This document shows, in pieces, positions 1 to 5,675 of a DNA stretch of 7,220 nucleotides. Where the stretch lies: assembly GCA_003353825.1 (NCBI GenBank), contig PIVW01000303.1, positions 1 to 7,220 of the forward strand. The letters are read 5' to 3'. The stretch is from Chloroflexota bacterium (lineage in GTDB: Bacteria; Chloroflexota; Anaerolineae; J102). The position numbers were made by a program, and so were the translations under genes. The stretch's first letter is position 1, and every line of letters starts with the position of its first letter. The notes under the pieces were generated by a model. The model had not been told where the DNA came from. It searched no databases and was given only the letters and a program-made list of their open reading frames with translations.

Positions 1-331
1 TATTGTCCTGACCACCGGGCGCGCATTCCTCACGGAAAAAAGCCCACTCTTCGCACTCGGAGCCGTCGGGGAAGAGACAATAACCCACCTGGCCCCCGGT
101 CTCGTCGCGAATCTCCAAGCTACCGCCTTCGTCCTCACAGTGCACGGATGCGGGGTTGGGCATGCCAATATTGTCCTGACCACCGGGCGCGCATTCCTCA
201 CGGAAAAAAGCCCACTCTTCGCACTCGGAGCCGTCGGGGAAGAGACAATAACCCACCTGGCCCCCGGCCTCGTCGCGAATCTCTAAGCTGCCGCCTTCGT
301 CCTCACAGTGTACGGATGCGGGGTTGGGCAT
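1..331. repeat. 168-bp tandem direct repeat inside the DUF333 gene
   Basis: Positions 1-163 match 169-331 with four differences (100, 116, 122 and 143 against their partners 168 bases on). The period is 168 bp, or 56 codons, so the reading frame is kept. Three differences are silent and one changes Ala to Thr. Such low divergence points to a recent duplication or ongoing gene conversion. Further copies may lie to the left of the window. Confidence 0.93.
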
Positions 332-424
332 ATCCATTGCTGTGGGTGTCGGAGCGAGGGCTGGGACACAGGCTGCAAAAACCAGCGTCCCCAATATCAA
401 CATGAAAATCAGTGACCATTTCAT
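1..424 (-). CDS. Tandem DUF333 (putative haemolysin-type) lipoprotein, N-terminal part, runs off left edge
   Basis: The start is the ATG at 424, preceded by AAAGGAG about 8 bases upstream; 141 codons are visible before the window edge. Residues 1-18 form a signal peptide (basic start, hydrophobic core) ending FAA-Cys19, a lipobox-like site, so the protein is probably lipid-anchored at the cell surface or in the periplasm. After a short Ala/Pro/Thr linker come two 56-residue units (about 32-87 and 88-141 onward). Each reads MPNPASVHC...GGSLEIRDE...GGQVGYC.FPDGSECEEWAFFREEC, the DUF333 pattern, with four cysteines (40, 60, 68, 78, then 96, 116, 124, 134) that probably form disulphides. The family is often named putative haemolysin, but no function is established. 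The visible parts of the two units differ by a single Ala/Thr change. Total copy number is unknown because the gene is cut. It lies 170 bases downstream of the Prs gene on the same strand, with no clear promoter seen between them. Confidence 0.88.
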   Translation of the reverse strand, partial: MKWSLIFMLILGTLVFAACVPALAPTPTAMDMPNPASVHCEDEGGSLEIRDEAGGQVGYCLFPDGSECEEWAFFREECAPGGQDNIGMPNPASVHCEDEGGSLEIRDETGGQVGYCLFPDGSECEEWAFFREECAPGGQDN

Positions 425-594
425 TTTGGGTTCTCCTTTCTGTGTAGAATACTTTGATTCTTCTTCTCCGATCTGTGCTGGTCGAGAAAGCGAGTGCTCC
501 GAAAACGTCAAACCTACACGCCGACTGATCTCAGATTTAATATCCTCCACTCTTCTTCTGAGGCATCGTTTAACACGCCGCTTTGACTTCCGAC

Positions 595-1581
595 CTACCC
601 CTCCTCATCCCAAAAACTAAACAGACTGCCAATCGACTCATGTTCATAATTCCTACGGATGGCCTCGCCAAAGATATCGGCGACGGATAGAACGCATAGG
701 TTTGGGAGTTGTTCGGAAGAGGGTTGAGGTACGGTATCGGTTGTCAATATTTCGACGATCTCGGGCATGGCATTGAAGCACTGAATGGCATCCCCATTGA
801 ACAGACCATGTGTGGCGACGACGCAGATCTGCGTGATGGTGCTCTTGACCAGAATCCGTGATAACTCAAGTACTGATGTTCCTGTGGCAATTTCATCATC
901 ATAAATGATAGCGTAGTCGTAGCCCTTGACCTGCTTTCTGATCGCCTTACTGATTCGCACCTCCGTGTCGGAATAACGCTTTTTATTGGCAACTGCCACC
1001 GGTAAATCTAGCAAGCCGGCAAACCTGGCCGACGATTTGGCGCTTCCTGCATCAGGCGCGACCACGATTGTTTTTTTGCGGTTCAGATTTCGTTTGCGCA
1101 GATGTTCTACAAACAGGCCCCGGGCGGTGAGGGGATCGGCAGGCACTGAGAAGAAACCGTGTACCTGTGGCGAATGCAATTGCATGGTCATAATATGGGT
1201 GGCGCCGGCCGCGGCCAGCAGATCAGCCACTAGGCGTGCAGAGATCGAAATCCTCGGCGAATCCTTTTTATCGGAGCGGGCGTAGGCGTAGTAAGGGATG
1301 ATAGCGTGGATTTCGGCGGCCGCTGCTCCTCGGGCGATGTCGAGCATCATCAACAGCTCGACCAGTCGTTCATTGACAGGAGGTGTCAGGGATTGCACAA
1401 GGTAGACGATACGGCCCCGTACGCTGGCGCCAAGTTGGATGCCCAGGCAATCATTGGCAAAACGTGAGAAATACGTTTCGTCCAATTTGACGCCAACATG
1501 GTCGGCAATGCTCTTGGCCAGCAGAGGGTGTGATCTTCCGCTAAAAAACCGTACTTCGTTTGGATCGATTATTGAGGACAT
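595..1581 (-). CDS. prs: Ribose-phosphate pyrophosphokinase (PRPP synthetase), divergent form
   Basis: This 328-residue protein has the usual length (about 310-330) and two-domain phosphoribosyltransferase-like fold of PRPP synthetase, which makes PRPP from ribose 5-phosphate and ATP for nucleotide, His and Trp synthesis in the cytoplasm. Visible motifs are the catalytic flexible loop YYAYARSDKKDSPR (97-110), the LH metal-binding region LHSPQVHGFF (135-144), the catalytic basic stretch NKKR (199-202), the PRPP-binding loop YDDEIATGTS (227-236) and the C-terminal VADIFGEAIRRNYEHESIGSLF. It departs from the E. coli-type enzyme: the FSDGE adenine-contact motif reads FANDC (41-45), DLH reads QLH, and the PRPP loop has E and A where M and D are usual. 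It could be an ordinary lineage variant or a second paralogue. The ATG start has AGGA about 8 bases upstream. The gene stands alone on the minus strand. Confidence 0.9.
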   Translation of the reverse strand: MSSIIDPNEVRFFSGRSHPLLAKSIADHVGVKLDETYFSRFANDCLGIQLGASVRGRIVYLVQSLTPPVNERLVELLMMLDIARGAAAAEIHAIIPYYAYARSDKKDSPRISISARLVADLLAAAGATHIMTMQLHSPQVHGFFSVPADPLTARGLFVEHLRKRNLNRKKTIVVAPDAGSAKSSARFAGLLDLPVAVANKKRYSDTEVRISKAIRKQVKGYDYAIIYDDEIATGTSVLELSRILVKSTITQICVVATHGLFNGDAIQCFNAMPEIVEILTTDTVPQPSSEQLPNLCVLSVADIFGEAIRRNYEHESIGSLFSFWDEEG

Positions 1582-1592
1582 GTTTGGTTCCT

Positions 1593-1623
1593 GTGAAAAA
1601 GCCCTTTCACCGCACAGAGTGCG
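1593..1623 (-). promoter_or_regulatory. Overlapping hairpins in the prs 5' leader
   Basis: Just upstream of the prs ribosome binding site, the minus strand can form two small stems. One is GTGAAA/TTTCAC (1593-1598 with 1605-1610), ending right beside the AGGA site. The other is CGCAC/GTGCG (1611-1615 with 1619-1623), whose flanking CTTT/AAAG could extend it and compete for the same GTGAAA bases. This could be a simple leader switch, but both stems are short and chance is possible. No known riboswitch class is recognised. Confidence 0.25.
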
Positions 1624-1699
1624 AAAAGCGGCAGAGGAAATATCAGGATTTGATCTGGAAATACACGTTCGATCCGACTGTTTTCGCTGTTATCTCGAC

Positions 1700-1841
1700 C
1701 TTTGTTGGTATCTTCTCAATAACTTGGGGGAACTAACCCGTCCACGAAGGTGGACGTTCGGCGTAGGTTCATAGAACCCCGCCTCCAGAGCCCGAATTCA
1801 TTCGGCGAGTGCCCCGGAATATTGAGAAGATACCTTTGTTG
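1700..1841. repeat. 8-bp target-site duplication flanking the MITE
   Basis: CTTTGTTG occurs at 1700-1707 and again at 1834-1841, directly abutting the outer ends of the two terminal inverted repeats. Exact identity of the copies suggests a fairly recent insertion into the spacer between the peptidase and prs genes. Confidence 0.83.
1708..1833. mobile_element. 126-bp MITE-like element with 13-bp terminal inverted repeats
   Basis: The ends are perfect inverted repeats: GTATCTTCTCAAT at 1708-1720 and ATTGAGAAGATAC at 1821-1833. They are flanked by the identical 8-base sequence CTTTGTTG at 1700-1707 and 1834-1841, as expected for a target-site duplication. Inside lie three hairpins in a row: CGTCCAC-GAAG-GTGGACG (1739-1756), GGTTC-ATA-GAACC (1766-1778) and CCGAAT-TC-ATTCGG (1792-1805). 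There is no room for a transposase, so movement would need an enzyme supplied elsewhere. The 8-bp duplication fits several IS families, for example IS66, IS1595 or ISL3; I cannot assign one. The left end carries an outward TTGAGA, five of six matches to a -35 box, facing prs, but no good -10 follows at the right distance. Confidence 0.85.
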
Positions 1842-1904
1842 CATGGTTCGACCTGATTTCGGTAGGCTCATATTCACATAGATAGAGTGTGAAATCGTAA
1901 GGCT

Positions 1905-2807
1905 CTATGTAACCGCATTGAGAATGGCTCGGATAACGGTTTCAGCGGCGAGCATGCCAACCAGATTGGGGTCCCCAGGCGTATCTTCCCCGGTGCTCAA
2001 AGCGAAGATGATATCACCATCATACATCGTGTGGCTGGGAAAAATGGCTCTGGCAAAGCCATCGTGTGCCATTTGCGCGACCCGTAGACACTGGCTCTTA
2101 TTGAGGGTTAAATCAGTGGCTACGACAGCAAGCGTCGTATTCATTCCTGCGAAAGGCAAGCCCGTGGCGCTGTCGCCGACGTGGTCGCCGACGTGGTCGC
2201 CCTCTCCAGCGCTAACGACTGTTTTCCCCGTCGCAGGGTCGATGATCTCGCCCAGGGCATTGACAGCAACCAGCGCCCCAACGATGCCGCCGCTTGGCAG
2301 CTCGATCACAGCACTGCCGATCCCCCCTGGACGGGCATTCTCAGAACCCCTCAATTTGGCGACGGTCGCACCGCTGCCGGCGCCAACCTGTCCTTGTTCC
2401 ACGGGGGCGTCGGAAGCAACTTCACAGGCCTGATAACCGGCGATATCATTTGGCCACACATCCGACCGTCCCACATCAAGGTCGAACAGGACCGCGGCAG
2501 GAACGATAGGCACCCGCGCGATGCCGGCATCAAAACCATAATCTCTTTCGTGTAGCCATTGGACTACACCTGTGGCAGATTCTAAACCGAAGGCAGAACC
2601 CCCACTCAGCACAACAGCATGTACCTTCTCTATCAGGTTTTCGGGACGTAACAAGTCTGTTTCGCGCGTGCCGGGCGCCGCGCCTCTGACGTCCACGCCG
2701 GCAGTCGCGCCTGTGGGCGTAAGGACAACAGTACATCCTGTGTGCGCATCGAGATCGGAATAATGGCCTACCCGCAGGCCGGGAACACGGGTAATGGTGT
2801 CGTTCAT
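1905..2807 (-). CDS. P1-family (S58, DmpA/NylC-type) self-processing peptidase
   Basis: The 300-residue product matches the P1 peptidase family, which includes the aminopeptidase DmpA and the nylon-oligomer hydrolase NylC. Family signatures are NDTITRVPGLRVGHYSD (2-18), GVDVRGAAPGTRETDLL (37-53), VVLSGGSAFGLESATGV (65-81), VGAGSGATVAK (141-151) and GMNTTLAVVATD (221-232). By analogy with NylC, the chain should cut itself between Asn223 and Thr224, making Thr224 the N-terminal nucleophile of the small subunit. Natural substrate is unknown; family members cut short peptides or amides. No signal peptide is seen, so it is probably cytoplasmic. The start at ATG 2807 is chosen because the family begins at this NDTIT region. 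A TTG at 2849 would add 14 atypical residues. Neither start has a good ribosome binding site. It is divergent from the XdhC operon. A 12-base tandem repeat duplicates HVGD just before the cleavage site. Confidence 0.9.
   Translation of the reverse strand: MNDTITRVPGLRVGHYSDLDAHTGCTVVLTPTGATAGVDVRGAAPGTRETDLLRPENLIEKVHAVVLSGGSAFGLESATGVVQWLHERDYGFDAGIARVPIVPAAVLFDLDVGRSDVWPNDIAGYQACEVASDAPVEQGQVGAGSGATVAKLRGSENARPGGIGSAVIELPSGGIVGALVAVNALGEIIDPATGKTVVSAGEGDHVGDHVGDSATGLPFAGMNTTLAVVATDLTLNKSQCLRVAQMAHDGFARAIFPSHTMYDGDIIFALSTGEDTPGDPNLVGMLAAETVIRAILNAVT
2172..2201. repeat. 12-bp tandem repeat (2.5 copies) in the P1 peptidase gene
   Basis: GTCGCCGACGTG is repeated at 2172-2183 and 2184-2195, followed by half a copy (GTCGCC). 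It is in frame and encodes GDHVGDHVGD (residues 203-212) in the linker about ten residues before the presumed autocleavage site. Slippage could change the linker length without breaking the frame. Confidence 0.85.
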
Positions 2808-2912
2808 CAGATGAGCCGGGGAACAGCACAACGGTGGGATTTTTCTCAAAACTACAACTAGTGTACGATCATGTGTATCTTAAGGCAAAATCCAACATTG
2901 GTTTCAAGCAAT

Positions 2913-2940
2913 TTGTTACTTTCGCCTGATTCGGTATAAT
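2913..2940 (+). promoter_or_regulatory. Sigma70-type promoter of the XdhC operon, probably leaderless
   Basis: A perfect TATAAT -10 box lies at 2935-2940, with TTGTTA (four of six matches) at 2913-2918 as the -35 box and a 16-base spacer. A start point six to ten bases downstream falls at about 2947-2950, at or within three bases of the ATG at 2950. No Shine-Dalgarno sequence precedes that ATG (CCATCATT), which supports translation of a leaderless message. Confidence 0.7.
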
Positions 2941-2949
2941 GCCATCATT

Positions 2950-3267
2950 ATGGATTCGATCTACAAAGCATTGAAGCAGTTCCTGGACGACGGTGAAACA
3001 GTTGCTGTAGCGACTATCACGGAGGTGAAGGGATCGGTACCCCGAGAGGTTGGGGCTAAGATGATCATTCATCCTTTGGGTCATCATGTCGGCACCATTG
3101 GTGGCGGCTGCGGTGAGGCGGATGTGTTGCGCGATGCGATTGATGTGTTGCAGAATGGCGAGCCTATCAATGAGTACGTTGACCTCACCGAGGATATCAG
3201 CATGCAGGCGCTCGGTGTGTGCGGTGGCGTGATGAATGTTTTTGTCGAGCGATGGCAGCCCGAATGA
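2950..3267 (+). CDS. Short XdhC/CoxI-domain protein
   Basis: This 105-residue protein is essentially one XdhC_CoxI domain. The characteristic stretch is GSVPREVGAKMIIHP (28-42) followed by GTIGGGCGEADVLRDA (48-63), with Cys54 in the conserved GGGC motif, and a final ALGVCGGVMNVFVE (87-100) containing Cys91. XdhC-family proteins bind the molybdenum cofactor and help mature and insert it into xanthine dehydrogenase or CO dehydrogenase-type enzymes in the cytoplasm. The Rossmann half of full-length XdhC is absent; the next gene supplies one. Its TGA overlaps the next ATG (ATGA), so the two are probably translationally coupled. There is no ribosome binding site; the promoter places the transcript start almost on the ATG. 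It could be a free-standing paralogue or one half of a split pair. Confidence 0.86.
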   Translation: MDSIYKALKQFLDDGETVAVATITEVKGSVPREVGAKMIIHPLGHHVGTIGGGCGEADVLRDAIDVLQNGEPINEYVDLTEDISMQALGVCGGVMNVFVERWQPE

Positions 3268-4034
3268 CGAAAACAATACTTGATAGTCTTTACCGGTCGA
3301 TTGAAGCACGTGAATCTGTAGCACTGGTGACGGTAATCAGATGCTCGGCGCCCGACAGAGTTGGCGCCAAAGCCGTGGTGTGGTTGGATCGCCCGGCGCT
3401 TGGCAGCCTGGGTTTGGGTGAGTTGGAGCTTGCTGTTCTGACAGATGCTGAACAAGTGTTGCGTGGGCGCCAACATCGCACACTGAAATATCCCGAACAG
3501 GGGCTGGAATTATTTGTCGAAGTGCAGTCCCGACCTCCTCATCTTTTTATTGTCGGCGCCGGGCATATTGCCGTACCATTGGCCGAAGTCGCCAGCCTTT
3601 GTGACTTCACGGTGACGGTGATCGATGATCGTCACCAATTTGCCAACCGAGAACGTTTTCCTAAAGCTGACAAGGTCATCGCAGAGGATATACAAAAGAC
3701 AGTGCGGGATACAACAATGGACGAGGACAGCTTCGTCGTTCTCGTCACGCGCGGGCACAGTTTGGATGTCACCTGCCTACTAGAGATCATCGATCGGCCC
3801 TTGGCGTACATTGGCATGATCGGTTCTCGTCGTCGTGTCAATGCGGTTTTCGATTTATTGGATAGGGAAGGGGGGATTCCGAGAGAAAAGCTCAATAGGG
3901 TCTATTCGCCTATTGGATTGCCGATTGGAGGACGCACACCGGCCGAGATCGCTGTCAGCATCATGGCCGAGATCATCAATGTACGTCGGGGCGGCAAATC
4001 ACCTTCTATTTCTGATGCTCGCAGACTTGGCTAA
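3264..4034 (+). CDS. XdhC-family protein with Rossmann domain and degenerate N-terminal domain
   Basis: The 256-residue product has the two-domain layout of XdhC. The N-terminal XdhC_CoxI domain (about 1-90) is recognisable from SAPDRVGAKAVV (28-39), but its usual GSIGGGCVE motif is replaced by GSLGLGELE (47-55), so the conserved Cys is missing. The C-terminal Rossmann domain (about 93-240) is well preserved: HLFIVGAGHIA (93-103), VIDDR (119-123), RERFPKAD (129-136), LVTRGHSLD (160-168), YIGMIGSRRRV (182-192) and SPIGLPIGGRTPAEIAVSI (215-233). The role is probably maturation of a molybdenum hydroxylase. The ATG at 3264 overlaps the stop of the preceding gene by four bases and is preferred over an in-frame ATG at 3219 because MTKTILDSLY matches the family N-terminus and fits coupling. 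The dehydrogenase gene follows after 11 bases. Confidence 0.88.
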   Translation: MTKTILDSLYRSIEARESVALVTVIRCSAPDRVGAKAVVWLDRPALGSLGLGELELAVLTDAEQVLRGRQHRTLKYPEQGLELFVEVQSRPPHLFIVGAGHIAVPLAEVASLCDFTVTVIDDRHQFANRERFPKADKVIAEDIQKTVRDTTMDEDSFVVLVTRGHSLDVTCLLEIIDRPLAYIGMIGSRRRVNAVFDLLDREGGIPREKLNRVYSPIGLPIGGRTPAEIAVSIMAEIINVRRGGKSPSISDARRLG

Positions 4035-4045
4035 AAGGAACCTGC

Positions 4046-5263
4046 ATGCGAACGATCTATGTTGACAAAGACATCCCGCGCAGTGTGGTGGTCAAGGCCT
4101 TAAAGCCGATTTGGTACAACGTTGTGTACAGTGCCCTATCGCCGGTACACTATGTCGATATCCCGCAACCGGTTTTACCAGGGGCTCGTTGGGTGCGCTT
4201 AGAGAATTTGATCTGTGGCATCTGTGCCTCTGACCTCATGTTATTCAATGTAGATGCCGATCCTCGTATTGGTCTGGCCGCTCTCCCAGGACTTGAGCGT
4301 TTCTATCTTGGCCATGAAGTCGTTAGCCGCGTACTAGAAACAGGGTCAGATGTTTCCACCCTGAGAGTAGGTGATCGTGTCATTATGCAAAAGTTGCGGT
4401 TGCAAGGCGCCACTTGCTTCAGCCAGGAAATCGAGCCACGGTGCCAATCCTGCGCAATGGGCAACTATTCTACGTGTGAAAATACCTCGCTCGGTCAAAG
4501 GCCGATTGGTGTTGGTGGAGGTTGGGGCGATGGCTACATTGCTCATGAACTTGAGGTGTTCAAGGTGCCCGACAGCTTAAGTGATGAGGAAGCGGCCATG
4601 GTGGAGCCACTCGCCGTTGGCGTCCGTACAGCGCTCAGACGATTGCCGCAGGCGGGTGAAAAAGTGCTTGTCGTTGGCAGCGGCATGGTAGGCTTGGATA
4701 TGATCATGGTGATGCGGGCGCTGTCACCCGCTTGTCATATCTCAGCCATGGCACGTTATCCCCAGCAGATTGTGATGGCCCGACAGCTTGATGTGGATGA
4801 GGTCATCATCGACGAGAACGGCTATGACGCCACTGCACGGATTACAGGCGCCAAGACATACGATGGTATGTTTGGTGTTAGGATGGCTCTGGGTGGATTC
4901 GATATCGTCTATGATTGTGTGGGCTCTGCACAGACCCTTCAAGATAGCTTGCGCTGGGCTAGAGCAGGTGGGACCGTGGTGATGGCAGGTATAAAAACCC
5001 GACCCTTATCCCTTGATCTCAGCCCGATATGGCACCAGGAGGTCGATCTCATCGGTTTGAACTCACATGGTATGGAGAGCTGGCAAGGTGCGCAGATCAG
5101 CACCTACGATTTGACTATCGAACTAATCAAGACCGGCAAACTGTCGATCGACGGCCTGATCACACATCGCTTTCCGCTCGAACAGTGGCGGCGAGCCATT
5201 GCCACCGCCCAAGACAAGTCGACCGGCTCGATCAAAGTGATTTTCGATTATCGCATGGAATGA
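4046..5263 (+). CDS. Zinc-dependent medium-chain alcohol/polyol dehydrogenase-like protein
   Basis: The 405-residue protein belongs to the medium-chain dehydrogenase/reductase superfamily and should oxidise an alcohol or polyol with NAD(P). Catalytic zinc ligands appear as Cys57 in CGICASD, His90-Glu91 in LGHE and Glu187 in VEPLAV, the last as in sorbitol and threonine dehydrogenases. The GroES-like domain is followed by the Rossmann domain with VLVVGSGMVGLDM (207-219), IVYDCVG (287-293) and a C-terminal GSIKVIFDY (394-402). It is longer than typical members (about 340-350), with an extended N-terminus and an insert near 70-88. The structural zinc lobe is odd: Cys133-x2-Cys136-x7-Cys144 is normal, but the first Cys is at 124, nine residues before 133 rather than three. 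The ATG has AAAGGA about seven bases upstream. It is the last gene of the XdhC operon. Substrate is unknown. Confidence 0.87.
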   Translation: MRTIYVDKDIPRSVVVKALKPIWYNVVYSALSPVHYVDIPQPVLPGARWVRLENLICGICASDLMLFNVDADPRIGLAALPGLERFYLGHEVVSRVLETGSDVSTLRVGDRVIMQKLRLQGATCFSQEIEPRCQSCAMGNYSTCENTSLGQRPIGVGGGWGDGYIAHELEVFKVPDSLSDEEAAMVEPLAVGVRTALRRLPQAGEKVLVVGSGMVGLDMIMVMRALSPACHISAMARYPQQIVMARQLDVDEVIIDENGYDATARITGAKTYDGMFGVRMALGGFDIVYDCVGSAQTLQDSLRWARAGGTVVMAGIKTRPLSLDLSPIWHQEVDLIGLNSHGMESWQGAQISTYDLTIELIKTGKLSIDGLITHRFPLEQWRRAIATAQDKSTGSIKVIFDYRME

Positions 5264-5378
5264 AGGTGTTTCTGCGCCATAACGCAACATTGATGTTGCT
5301 ACACAGGGGCAATGCGCGCTTACAGCGTCGATATCGATAAGAAGTTGTCGATGTGTGTGTAAAGTGGCAGTTGGCAAG

Positions 5379-5390
5379 TGACATATGTCA
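5379..5390. promoter_or_regulatory. Perfect 12-bp palindrome, possible operator
   Basis: TGACATATGTCA is a perfect inverted repeat of the kind bound by dimeric regulators. It sits downstream of the operon and not beside a recognisable promoter, so its role, if any, is unclear. Confidence 0.25.
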
Positions 5391-5412
5391 ATATCGCAAA
5401 ATCTACTACGGC

Positions 5413-5456
5413 AACCGGATAGATGAGAGGGTACTCTCTCTGATGGACCGGTTTTG
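5413..5456 (+). terminator. Hairpin with T-run, likely terminator of the XdhC-dehydrogenase operon
   Basis: AACCGG (5413-5418) pairs with CCGGTT (5448-5453), and inside it AGA-T-GAGAG (5421-5429) pairs with CTCTC-TCT (5434-5441) around a GGTA loop. Small bulges interrupt the stem. The sequence then runs TTTTG. It lies 150 bases after the dehydrogenase stop, which is rather far, and the T-run is short, so termination is likely but not certain. Confidence 0.45.
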
Positions 5457-5601
5457 TCCTTGAAATGAGGGCGTAATCCGATGATTTTCGCCCTGTATAG
5501 CGCCTCATAATAACTTTTGCGCTACTGCCTTTCTTCATAATCACTGACACTCGCTCAAAGTGACTTTTAAGGCCACCTCATTTTATTAGCAGACTTCACA
5601 G

Positions 5602-5633
5602 TTACACCGACTGAAAGCAAATAATCGGTGTAA
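5602..5633 (-). terminator. 9-bp stem-loop downstream of the small membrane protein gene
   Basis: TTACACCGA (5602-5610) and TCGGTGTAA (5625-5633) are exact inverse complements around a 14-base loop. CACAG (5597-5601) and CTGTG (5644-5648) could extend the stem. It lies about 40 bases past the stop of the minus-strand gene at 5676. No T-run follows on either strand, so it may act as a processing or Rho-assisted end rather than a classical terminator. Confidence 0.35.
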
Positions 5634-5675
5634 TCAGAGTAATCTGTGGTTTGATTTAGCGCCTCTGCACCATTT

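Larger units (their letters stand above)
5264..5675. other. Gene-free spacer between convergent transcription units
   Basis: No reading frame here looks genuine. A 76-codon minus-strand frame at 5320-5550 lacks a ribosome binding site and crosses the hairpin at 5413-5453. The spacer instead holds inverted repeats: a perfect 12-base palindrome TGACATATGTCA (5379-5390), a long hairpin (5413-5453), a smaller stem AGGGCG/CGCCCT (5468-5473 with 5489-5494) and a 9-bp stem (5602-5633). Confidence 0.6.

Noticed and set aside
148..405. Plus-strand frame of 85 codons
   Set aside because: It lies antisense to the DUF333 lipoprotein, is Arg/Pro-rich and has no ribosome site; the minus-strand frame has a signal peptide and a domain match.
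324..620. Plus-strand frame of 98 codons overlapping the start of the lipoprotein gene and the prs 3' end
   Set aside because: No recognisable domain, and it runs antisense across two supported genes.
1439..1774. Plus-strand frame of 111 codons reaching into the MITE
   Set aside because: Antisense to prs for part of its length, ends inside the mobile element, and has no family resemblance.
1882..1908. ATAGAG/CTCTAT stem near the peptidase stop as a terminator
   Set aside because: Only six weak pairs, a long loop and no T-run on the transcript side; it overlaps the stop codon.
1918..2433. Plus-strand frame of 171 codons antisense to the P1 peptidase
   Set aside because: Low-complexity Ala/Pro/Ser/Thr composition typical of a mirror frame; the peptidase motifs on the other strand are clear.
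2847..2849. TTG at 2849 as the peptidase start
   Set aside because: It adds 14 residues not expected for the family and has no ribosome site; the ATG at 2807 fits the conserved N-terminus.
2869..3324. Minus-strand frame of 151 codons opposite the short XdhC gene
   Set aside because: It covers the operon promoter and is antisense to a well-supported XdhC domain; no domain or ribosome site.
5284..5299. GCAACAT-TG-ATGTTGC as a terminator
   Set aside because: The stem is 7 bp with only two bases between the arms and no T-run follows; the hairpin at 5413 is the better candidate.
5320..5550. Minus-strand frame of 76 codons in the convergent spacer
   Set aside because: GTG start without a ribosome site, crosses the hairpin at 5413-5453, and shows no recognisable protein.
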